A stretch of DNA of 64,000 nucleotides, taken from NCBI GenBank assembly GCA_965235975.1, contig CBDDZZ010000001.1, forward strand, positions 397,928 through 461,927. Direction: 5' to 3'. Within the stretch, counting starts at the first letter, position 1. Each line of letters starts with the position of its first letter. Under the pieces are notes generated by a model, which saw only the letters and a program-made list of their open reading frames with translations, made no database searches and was not told the DNA's origin. The DNA comes from Fontibacterium oligotrophicum (GTDB lineage: Bacteria > Pseudomonadota > Alphaproteobacteria > Pelagibacterales > Pelagibacteraceae). The position numbers were made by a program, and so were the translations under genes. Below are positions 56,969 to 64,000 of the stretch, one piece after another.

Positions 56969-58101
56969 TTTATTTAGATTATAATGCAACTGCGCCATTA
57001 CATAAAAATGTAATTAAAAAAATCCAAAATTTAAAATTTGAAGAATTTGGCAATCCTTCTTCTGTTCATAAAATTGGTAGAAATTCTAAAAAAATTGTTG
57101 AAGAAGTGAGAAGAAATATTTTATCTACTTTAAAAGCAAAAAATTATGATCTTATTTTTACAAGTGGGGCTACAGAATCAAATAATTTAGCTATCAAAGG
57201 TTTTATAAAAAAAAATAATATTAAAACTATTTTTTCACTTCAAACCGAGCATTCATCAGTTATTGATGTTGTGAAAAATTTAGATATTGAAAAAAAATTC
57301 TTCAATATAAATCCTAACGGTACAGTAAATTTAAAAGAAATTGAGGAATTGCTTTCAAAACAAACAAATCCTTTTTTAGTAAGTATTATGTTTGCAAATA
57401 ACGAGTCTGGAATTATTAACCCTATTTATGAAATATCTAAAATTGTTAGAAAATATAAAGGGATTATGCACTGCGATGGAGTTCAAAGCCTTGGTAAAAT
57501 TGAAATAGATTTAGATAGTTTGGATGTGGATTTATTTGCAATCTCATCTCATAAAATTGGCGGACCTACAGGAATTGGTGCTTTATTAATTAATACGCGA
57601 AATAATATCTCTCCTGAAATCATAGGGGGAGGGCAAGAGAAAAATTTAAGATCAGGTACGGAAAACTTTTTAGGAATTGTTGGTTTTGGTGAGGCAATCA
57701 ATGAAGTTAATAATTTAACTAAAATTTGTAATTCTGAAATAAAAAATAATAGAGATTTATTAGAGACAAATCTTAAAAAACTTTCAAATGAAATTAAAAT
57801 TTTTGGTGAAGATACAGATCGATTAGCAAATACTTGCTATTTTGCTTATCCTTCAATGACAAGTGAAAATCAAGTGATTGCCCTTGATCAACATGGAATT
57901 TGTGTAAGCTCAGGTGCAGCTTGCTCTTCTGGAAAAGTTGAACCATCGCATGTTTTAAAGGCAATGCAAGTTGATGAAAAATATATTCACTCTGCAATTA
58001 GAGTAAGTCTAGGCTGGGATTCGACTAAAGAGCAAATTGAGACCTTCTTAAATATTTGGAAGTCCGATTGTTTTAAAAACGGAGCATTAAATGTCAGATA
58101 A
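56965..58101 (+). CDS. Cysteine desulfurase, NifS/IscS-type
   Basis: A 378-residue PLP enzyme that takes sulfur from cysteine. MIYLDYNATAPLH opens class V desulfurases, SGATESNNLAIKGF is the PLP-phosphate region, HSSVIDVV and ISSHKIGGPTGIGALL holds the PLP lysine. The active cysteine is in SSGAACSSGK near residue 320. It is an IscS/NifS (group I) type, distinct from the SufS-type desulfurase at 61502. It ends 11 bases inside the sufB start. Confidence 0.93.
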   Translation: MIYLDYNATAPLHKNVIKKIQNLKFEEFGNPSSVHKIGRNSKKIVEEVRRNILSTLKAKNYDLIFTSGATESNNLAIKGFIKKNNIKTIFSLQTEHSSVIDVVKNLDIEKKFFNINPNGTVNLKEIEELLSKQTNPFLVSIMFANNESGIINPIYEISKIVRKYKGIMHCDGVQSLGKIEIDLDSLDVDLFAISSHKIGGPTGIGALLINTRNNISPEIIGGGQEKNLRSGTENFLGIVGFGEAINEVNNLTKICNSEIKNNRDLLETNLKKLSNEIKIFGEDTDRLANTCYFAYPSMTSENQVIALDQHGICVSSGAACSSGKVEPSHVLKAMQVDEKYIHSAIRVSLGWDSTKEQIETFLNIWKSDCFKNGALNVR

Positions 58102-59534
58102 TTTAATCCAGGAACAAATTAAGCAGGATTACGCTTATGGATTCGTAACTGATGTAGAATCGGTTAGAGCTCCAAAAGGTCTTAAATAAAGAAGTTATTC
58201 AATTTATCTCAAAACAAAAAAATGAACCTGAATGGTTACTTGCGTGGAGATTAAAAGCTTTTGATCGATTACAATTAATGACTGAGCCAAATTGGCAAAA
58301 ACCTCAGTACCCTAAAATTGATTATCAGGCGTTATATTATTACTCAGCACCAAAAGGTTTTAAAGAAGGACCTAAGTCATTAGATGAAATTGATCCTGAG
58401 ATTAAAAAAACTTATGAAAAATTAGGAATTCCTCTTAATGAACAAAAAAGATTAGCAGGAGTTGCAGTGGATGCAGTATTTGACTCTGTATCTGTTGCAA
58501 CAACCTTTAAAAAAAAATTAGAAGATATTGGAATAATTTTTTGTTCAATTTCTGAGGCAGTGCAAAAACATCCAGAGTTAGTTAAAAAATATTTAGGTTC
58601 AGTGATTCCTTTAACAGACCATTATTTTGCAACTTTAAATTCTGCAGTTTTTACAGATGGTTCATTTGTTTACATTCCAGAAGGAGTGAGATGTCCCATG
58701 GAGCTTTCAACATATTTTAGAATTAATGCATCAAATACAGGTCAGTTTGAAAGAACTTTAATTATTGCAGATAAAGGAAGTTATGTAAGTTATTTAGAAG
58801 GTTGCACTGCTCCTATGCGTGATGAAAATCAACTTCATGCAGCAAATGTAGAATTAGTTGCACTAGATGATGCAGAGATCAAATATTCAACAGTTCAAAA
58901 TTGGTATCCAGGCGATAAAGAGGGAAAAGGTGGAATTTACAACTTTGTAACCAAACGTGGAATTTGTAAGGGAAAAAATTCTAAAATTTCTTGGACGCAA
59001 GTTGAAACAGGTTCTGCCATAACATGGAAATATCCAAGCTGTATTTTACAGGGAGATAATTCATCGGGTGAATTTTATTCAATTGCTATTACTAATAATT
59101 ATCAAAAAGCAGACACTGGAACTAAAATGATCCACCTTGGCAAAAATACTAAAAGTAGAATTATTTCAAAGGGTATTTCAGCAGGTCATGCTGATAATAC
59201 TTATAGAGGGCTTGTCAGCATTCATCCAAGAGCAAGTAATGCCAAAAATTATACTCAGTGTGATTCATTACTAGTTGGAAATTTATGTGGCGCACATACA
59301 GTTCCATATATTGATAATAAAAATTCAACTTCAACAACAGAACATGAAGCAACGACCTCTAAAATTAGTGAGGAGCAGTTATTTTATTGTAAACAAAGAG
59401 GACTTAATCAAGAAGAGGCAATCAGTTTAATTGTAAATGGATTTTGTAAAGAAGTTTTACAACAACTTCCTATGGAGTTTGCCGTAGAGGCGCAAAAATT
59501 AGTAAGCATCAGTTTAGAAGGCAGCGTTGGTTAA
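58091..59534 (+). CDS. sufB: Fe-S scaffold SufB, one frameshift near 58186
   Basis: SufB forms the SufBC2D complex where clusters are built. The ATG at 58091 gives MSDNLIQEQIKQDYAYG and TDVESVRAPKGL, then a stop; one A removed from the AAA near 58186-58188 continues NKEVIQFISKQKNEPEWLL and joins the long intact frame from 58278 (TEPNWQKPQYPKID). Later VTKRGICKGKNSKISWTQ and NTYRGLVSIHPRA are family motifs. The full length of about 480 residues is normal. The stop is followed directly by sufC. Confidence 0.93.
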
Positions 59535-60277
59535 TGTTAAGTATTGAAAAATTAAATGTGAACGTCGGTGATAAAAAAATCTTAAAAGATTTTAATCTTA
59601 AGATTGGCAAAGGTGAAGTGCATGCCATTATGGGTCCCAATGGATCAGGTAAAAGCACACTTTCCTACGCATTAGCTGGAAAAACTGGATATGAGGTTGA
59701 TGGAAAAGTTTTATTTAAAGATGAAAATATTATTGGTCTTGAAGCAGATCAAAGAGCTCAGAGAGGAATATTTTTAGCATTTCAATATCCAATAGAAATC
59801 CCAGGGGTTTTTATGAATAATTTTTTAAAAACTTCATTAAATGCAATTAAAAAAGCAAAAGGGCAGAAGGAAGTTGATGTTGTTGAATTTTTATCCCTTG
59901 TAAAACAACATGCTAAAAAACTTGGAATTAAAGAAGAGCAATTAGGCCGTGCTTTAAATGTTGGTTTTTCTGGCGGAGAAAAAAAACGTAATGAAGTTTT
60001 ACAAATGTCACTATTAGAACCAGATCTTGCAATTTTAGATGAAACAGATTCTGGATTAGACATCGATGCCTTAAAAATTGTTGCAGATGGAGTAAATGCC
60101 TTAAGGTCTCCTAACAGATCTTTTTTAATTATTACTCATTACCAAAGATTATTAGATTATATAAAACCTGATTTTGTTCATGTGATGGTAAATGGTTCCA
60201 TTGTTAAAACAGGTTGTTCTAAACTTGCACAAGAACTTGACAAGATTGGCTATAAGGAATTTCAAAAGGCAGTCTAA
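59534..60277 (+). CDS. sufC: SUF ATPase SufC
   Basis: A 247-residue ABC-type ATPase of SufBC2D. Walker A is GPNGSGKST, the Q-loop region is FQYPIEIPGV, the signature is FSGGEKKRNE, and Walker B is LAILDETDSGLD, with the SufC-type ETDSG. It drives the conformational cycle that exposes the cluster assembly site. It overlaps sufB by 1 base. Confidence 0.96.
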   Translation: MLSIEKLNVNVGDKKILKDFNLKIGKGEVHAIMGPNGSGKSTLSYALAGKTGYEVDGKVLFKDENIIGLEADQRAQRGIFLAFQYPIEIPGVFMNNFLKTSLNAIKKAKGQKEVDVVEFLSLVKQHAKKLGIKEEQLGRALNVGFSGGEKKRNEVLQMSLLEPDLAILDETDSGLDIDALKIVADGVNALRSPNRSFLIITHYQRLLDYIKPDFVHVMVNGSIVKTGCSKLAQELDKIGYKEFQKAV

Positions 60278-60281
60278 AATA

Positions 60282-61505
60282 ATGAACACTATTTCTGAAA
60301 TTAAAGAAGTAAATGAACTAAGAACACTAAGTTTAAACCTTTTTAATAAACATGGGTTTCCAACTAAAAAAGATGAGGATTGGAAACAATCAGCATTAAA
60401 TTACTTTTTAGAAAGTAATAAAAACCTTGAGATTTATAGGCCAAATAAAGAGATTGTTAATGAAAAAGTTATTGAAAACTTTAAGCATAATAAGATTTTT
60501 ATAATTAATGGATTAGTTCAAAAAACAGATTTTGTCGGAAATGATAAGGATAAATTAATTATCACTACCATTGAGGAATATTATAATAAAAATAATAAAA
60601 ATTTATCAAAATTATTCAGTAATAAAAAAAATCCACTCATTGCTGCAAACAATGGCTTAGCTAACGCAGGCTTTTATTTAGAAGTAAAAGATAATTTAGA
60701 TTTGCCAATAATTATTTATTATCAGTTTGATTCAAAAACAGATCAAAAGCAATTACATCAAAAAAATTATATTATAATTAATAAAAATTCAAAAGCTGTA
60801 ATTTTTGAAAAATTTTTAAATGAAAATAAAAAAACATTTATTACAATAAATACCCATATTGATGCTGAGAAAAATTCTCATGTTAAAAATTATATTTTAA
60901 ATTCAAATAATACAGAAAACTGCATTTATAGATTTAAGAAAGTAAATATTGCAGCCAGTGCAAATTATGAAAGCTTTATATTTTCAAATGTTACAAAAAC
61001 TATCAGAGATGAAGTGGAAATTAATCTTAATGAGTCTTTGTCTGAGTGTTATTTATATTACACACAATTTCTTAAAAATGACGAAGAGCATGAGATTAAA
61101 GTCAAAATCAACCATTTAGCTGAAAATACTCAGAGTTATCAATTTTCAAAAAGTATTATTGATGGATCTGCTAAAGGAGTTTATCAGGGAAAAATATTTG
61201 TTGATCAAATCGCGCAAAAAACCAATGGATATCAATTAATTAAAAGCGTTCTTTTATCTGATCAGTGCACCTTTCATTCAAAACCCGAACTTGAAATTTA
61301 CGCTGATGATGTAAAATGTAGTCACGGTTCATCATCAACCTCACTTAATAAAGATGAGTTATTTTATTTAATGGCAAGGGGCATTCCAGAAATGCAGGCG
61401 AAAAGATTAATTGTTCAAGGTTTTTTATCTGAGGTAGTTGAGAAAATTTCTGATGACAATTTTAAAAATTATTTCTTAAAAAAAACAGAGGATATGTTGG
61501 CATGA
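60282..61505 (+). CDS. sufD: SUF assembly protein SufD
   Basis: A 407-residue SufB paralogue. The ATG at 60282 was chosen; the longer frame starting at 60192 lies inside sufC. The N-terminal helices include NKHGFPTKKDEDWKQSAL, and the beta-helix core has QKTNGYQLIKSVLLS and LEIYADDVKCSHGSS, with the C-terminal LMARGIPEMQAKRLIVQGF. It is required for iron entry into the SufBC2D scaffold. It overlaps sufS by 4 bases. Confidence 0.94.
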   Translation: MNTISEIKEVNELRTLSLNLFNKHGFPTKKDEDWKQSALNYFLESNKNLEIYRPNKEIVNEKVIENFKHNKIFIINGLVQKTDFVGNDKDKLIITTIEEYYNKNNKNLSKLFSNKKNPLIAANNGLANAGFYLEVKDNLDLPIIIYYQFDSKTDQKQLHQKNYIIINKNSKAVIFEKFLNENKKTFITINTHIDAEKNSHVKNYILNSNNTENCIYRFKKVNIAASANYESFIFSNVTKTIRDEVEINLNESLSECYLYYTQFLKNDEEHEIKVKINHLAENTQSYQFSKSIIDGSAKGVYQGKIFVDQIAQKTNGYQLIKSVLLSDQCTFHSKPELEIYADDVKCSHGSSSTSLNKDELFYLMARGIPEMQAKRLIVQGFLSEVVEKISDDNFKNYFLKKTEDMLA

Positions 61506-62704
61506 ATTTAAAAGATATTAAAAGTCAATTTCCTATATTTAAATCTAACAAAAATTTAATTTATTTTGATACAGCTAATTCTGCACAAAAACCAATTCAA
61601 GTGATTGATGCATTGGATGATTTTTATAAAAATCATTATGCAAATATTGGTAGAGCCGTTTATGGTCTTGCAGCACGTGCAACCGCTAATTACGACAGCA
61701 CAAGGGAAGCTATCAAAGAATTAGTAAATGGAAGCGAAGGCGAGATTATATTTACAAAAAATTCAACAGAATCTTTAAATTTAGTTGCCCATTGTTATGG
61801 TAAATTTTTAAAAGAAGGGGATGAAATCATATTAACTGAGGCAGAGCATCATTCTAATTATGTGCCGTGGCATTTTTTAAGAAAGAAAAAAGTAAATATA
61901 AAATTTATTCCAATCAATGAAGAAGGCGAAGTTCAAGTTGATCAGTTAACCTCATTAATTACTAACAAGACTAAGATGATTAGCATTATTCATGTATCCA
62001 ATGTTACAGGACTTACGACTAATGTTAAAAAAGTAATTGCAATTGCAAGAGCTAAAAAAATTCCCGTGTGTATTGATGGAACGCAAGCAGTCACCCACAG
62101 TCATGTGGATCTTAAAGAATTAGATTGTGATTTTTATGCATTTTCTGCTCATAAGATTTATGGGCCTACTGGAGTTGGAATATTATTTATGAAAAATAAG
62201 TGGGTTGAGCAATTTGAACCCTTCAATGGTGGTGGAGGAATGATTCAAAATGTGGATACTAAAAATATTACTTATGCATCGGGGGTTGGTAAATTTGAAG
62301 CTGGCTCCTTAGCATCAGCTGAAGTGATTGCATTAAAGCATGCAATTAAATTTATTAAAGATATTAAAATTAAAAATATTGTAAGCCATGAGCAAAGTTT
62401 AGCCACTTACGCTCTAGATAAAATAAGTAAATTTAATGATATTGAATTTGTAGGTAGACCCTCTGATAAAGGCAGCGTTTTTTCCTTTAATATCAAGGGT
62501 GTTCATGCCCATGATGCATCAACGGTTTTTGATGAAGATGATATTGCAGTAAGAGCAGGTCATCACTGTTGTCAGATCCTTCATAAAAAATTGAAAATTG
62601 GATCATCCTTAAGGGTATCCTTTGGAGTTTATAATAATAAACAAGATATTGATGCTTTATGTGAGAGCATCAAGAAGTGTAAAAAAATATTTAAATTAAA
62701 ATAA
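61502..62704 (+). CDS. sufS: Cysteine desulfurase SufS (group II)
   Basis: A 400-residue PLP enzyme providing sulfur to SUF. IYFDTANSAQKPIQVIDAL, TKNSTESLNLVAH, SAHKIYGPTGVGILF with the PLP lysine and RAGHHCCQI with the active cysteine. The active-site loop is the longer SufS type. It pairs with the SufU-like protein that follows immediately. Confidence 0.95.
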   Translation: MNLKDIKSQFPIFKSNKNLIYFDTANSAQKPIQVIDALDDFYKNHYANIGRAVYGLAARATANYDSTREAIKELVNGSEGEIIFTKNSTESLNLVAHCYGKFLKEGDEIILTEAEHHSNYVPWHFLRKKKVNIKFIPINEEGEVQVDQLTSLITNKTKMISIIHVSNVTGLTTNVKKVIAIARAKKIPVCIDGTQAVTHSHVDLKELDCDFYAFSAHKIYGPTGVGILFMKNKWVEQFEPFNGGGGMIQNVDTKNITYASGVGKFEAGSLASAEVIALKHAIKFIKDIKIKNIVSHEQSLATYALDKISKFNDIEFVGRPSDKGSVFSFNIKGVHAHDASTVFDEDDIAVRAGHHCCQILHKKLKIGSSLRVSFGVYNNKQDIDALCESIKKCKKIFKLK

Positions 62705-63174
62705 TGGATTTAACAGAACTTTATCAGGATCTCATCTTAGACCACGGTAAAAAGCCTAGAAATTTTGGCAAATGTAATAAATTTAATCATGATGCAGAAG
62801 GGCATAATCCATTGTGCGGAGATAATATCCATGTGTATTTAATTTTAGATAAAGAAAAAAAAGTAACAGATATTTCATTTGAAGGATCAGGTTGTGCCAT
62901 CTCCGTTGCATCTTGCTCTATCATGACTGAAATTGTTAAAGGAAGATCTGAAAAACAGGCTCGTGAATTATTAAATTCGTTTTTTAAAATGATAAAAGAG
63001 GGACAAGAAATTAAAAAGGCAGGTTTGACTGAGGATGAACATATTAAATTTTCATCCCTTGCAGGAGTTGGTAAGTTTCCAATGCGTGTAAAATGTGCGA
63101 CTTTATCTTGGCATACTTTAAAAGCAGCACTTGATAATGAAAAAAAACAAATTAACTCTGAAATTATTGACTAA
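62704..63174 (+). CDS. sufU: SufU/IscU-like sulfur-transfer protein
   Basis: A 156-residue protein with the SufU pattern: DLTELYQDLILDHGKKPRN at the start, CGDNIHVYL, FEGSGCAISVASCSIMTE and VKCATLSWHTLKAAL. These hold the Zn/Cys ligands by which SufU takes persulfide from SufS. The long insertion between the second and third cysteine regions, normal for SufU and absent from IscU, is present. Confidence 0.93.
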   Translation: MDLTELYQDLILDHGKKPRNFGKCNKFNHDAEGHNPLCGDNIHVYLILDKEKKVTDISFEGSGCAISVASCSIMTEIVKGRSEKQARELLNSFFKMIKEGQEIKKAGLTEDEHIKFSSLAGVGKFPMRVKCATLSWHTLKAALDNEKKQINSEIID

Positions 63175-63479
63175 TGGATCAATCACAAAAAATTGAAGAA
63201 ATAAAAGATAAATTAAAGACTATTTTTGATCCTGAGATACCCGTTGATATTTATGAGTTAGGTCTTATTTATGATGTAAGGCTTAAGGATAAGAATTGTG
63301 AAATTGATATGACTTTAACTTCGCCAAATTGTCCAGAAGCGCAAAGCATTCCTAACAATGTTAGAAAGGCTGTTGAAAGCTTAGGGCATTATGATGAGGT
63401 GGTGGTGAAAATAGTTTGGGATCCGCCTTGGGATAAGAGTAAGATGTCGGAGGTTGCAAAACTGGCTTTAAACGTATGA
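63174..63479 (+). CDS. MIP18/DUF59 Fe-S assembly protein (SufT-like)
   Basis: A 101-residue MIP18 family protein. FDPEIPVDIYELGLIYDVRL is the family signature and TSPNCPEAQ carries its conserved cysteine. It is adjacent to sufS-sufU, as the sufT gene often is, where it supports maturation of Fe-S proteins. It overlaps sufA by 4 bases. Confidence 0.9.
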   Translation: MDQSQKIEEIKDKLKTIFDPEIPVDIYELGLIYDVRLKDKNCEIDMTLTSPNCPEAQSIPNNVRKAVESLGHYDEVVVKIVWDPPWDKSKMSEVAKLALNV

Positions 63480-63811
63480 CAAAACAATTAATTACAATTT
63501 CAGATAACGCTGCAAAGCGAATTAAAGAAATATTAAGTAACGCTGAAACTGGCGTTAAAGGAGTTCGTGTTTCTGTAAAAACAGGCGGATGCGCAGGTAT
63601 GGAATATGAAATGACTTATCTTAAAGAAACCATACCCAATGATGAAGTGGTAAATGATAATGGGGTTGAGGTATTTATTGATCCAAAAGCTATTATGTAT
63701 TTGCTTGGAACTAAAATGGATTACAAAGAAGATAAATTTTCATCATCCTTTGTGTTTAATAACCCAAACGAAACTGAACGTTGTGGTTGTGGAGAGTCTT
63801 TTAAAATTTAA
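63476..63811 (+). CDS. sufA: Fe-S carrier SufA/IscA-like (HesB family)
   Basis: A 111-residue A-type carrier. ITISDNAAKRIKEIL opens it, TGGCAGMEY has the first conserved cysteine and ERCGCGESF the CxC near the end. It would receive clusters from SufBCD and pass them to targets. It closes the SUF operon. Confidence 0.95.
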   Translation: MTKQLITISDNAAKRIKEILSNAETGVKGVRVSVKTGGCAGMEYEMTYLKETIPNDEVVNDNGVEVFIDPKAIMYLLGTKMDYKEDKFSSSFVFNNPNETERCGCGESFKI

Positions 63812-64000
63812 ATTGTTCCGCTAAATTTCTCTCTTTAAGACCATATTTTTTATCGTACAAAAGTCTAAAAGTTTTATTTTTATTTAAATAAACATTTACA
63901 GTTAAAACATGACGAAACTCGACGTTGTCAGCAACAACGCTAACGGGTCTTTTTTTTGGATCTAAATTTTTAATAGAAACTTTTGCATTACTATTTATTG
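63801..64000 (-). CDS. nadK: NAD kinase, C-terminal end (cut by window edge)
   Basis: The minus strand from the right edge reads NSNAKVSIKNLDPKKRPVSV, VADNVEFRHVLTVNV, then KNKTFRLLYDKKYGLKERNL and ends EQFKF at the TAA 63801-63803. The PVSVVADNVE and LRLLFDPxHSLEER-like pattern is the C-terminal end of alphaproteobacterial NAD kinase, which phosphorylates NAD to NADP. Only about 66 residues are seen. It is convergent with sufA and overlaps it by 11 bases. Confidence 0.8.
   Translation of the reverse strand, partial: INSNAKVSIKNLDPKKRPVSVVADNVEFRHVLTVNVYLNKNKTFRLLYDKKYGLKERNLAEQFKF

Noticed and set aside
1..64000. CRISPR arrays, tRNA, rRNA, transposons, prophage or a defence island
   Set aside because: No regular repeats, no cloverleaf with a GTTCGA loop and no integrase, transposase or phage proteins were seen by eye.

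Overview
The window looks like one stretch of a very AT-rich (about 30% GC by eye), tightly packed alphaproteobacterial chromosome. Genes abut or overlap by a few bases (many TAATG and ATGA junctions), no tRNA, rRNA, transposase, phage gene or CRISPR was found, and nearly every gene is housekeeping. The eukaryote-like NADP isocitrate dehydrogenase, an NDUFA12-type complex I subunit, an iscR-led SUF operon and the fabD-fabG-acpP-gmk / rsmA-pdxA-surA-lptD-lptG-lptF neighbourhood all point to Alphaproteobacteria. The base composition and streamlining suggest a SAR11-like (Pelagibacterales or similar marine) lineage. The lineage call is inference.

Layout. 1-3080: a glutathione S-transferase end, a DsbA-fold isomerase, a glycerate kinase-like P-loop kinase and a TolC channel. 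3081-8294: recA with its own terminator, alaS and convergent icd. 8357-11317: phosphatidylethanolamine synthesis (psd, pssA), a glycosyltransferase-like gene and rlmE. 11348-18594: guaB, a small TPR lipid-free secreted protein, guaA, panB, a YfgM-like protein, bamB and der. 18564-26704 on the minus strand: purF, cvpA, an RND exporter, alr, dnaB, rplI, rpsR, rpsF. 26830-36313: fatty acid genes, gmk, then rsmA-pdxA-surA-lptD-lptG-lptF. 36342-44595: pepA, ndk, purN, purM, a DnaA-like regulator, rnd, aspS, an orphan ribonucleotide-reductase tail and an NDUFA12-like gene. 44598-56365: accC, accB, aroQ, thiS, thiG, RNase E/G, prfB, an AsmA-like protein, tyrS, anmK and a hydrolase. 56498-63811: a complete SUF iron-sulfur operon, followed by the end of nadK.

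The most striking feature is the uneven distribution of broken reading frames. Single one-base shifts interrupt alaS, guaB, sufB and lptG. Dense shifts interrupt bamB (16405-17724), der, lptF, lptD, surA and pdxA (30148-36313), and panB carries a 176-bp partial duplication. The affected set includes much of the outer-membrane assembly machinery (BamB, SurA, LptD, LptF, LptG), but also essential genes that cannot simply be lost (alaS, guaB, der, sufB). Fragments between shifts remain clearly protein-like, so damage is almost purely indel. That favours sequence or assembly error in low-quality stretches over slow pseudogene decay, but real recent inactivation is not excluded.

Other points: prfB carries the canonical programmed +1 frameshift site. 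Der has only one GTPase domain. RNase E/G lacks the Zn-link cysteines. A near-consensus IscR type 1 site overlaps the iscR promoter. Perfect or near-perfect DnaA-box and LexA-like sites lie upstream of dnaB and recA.
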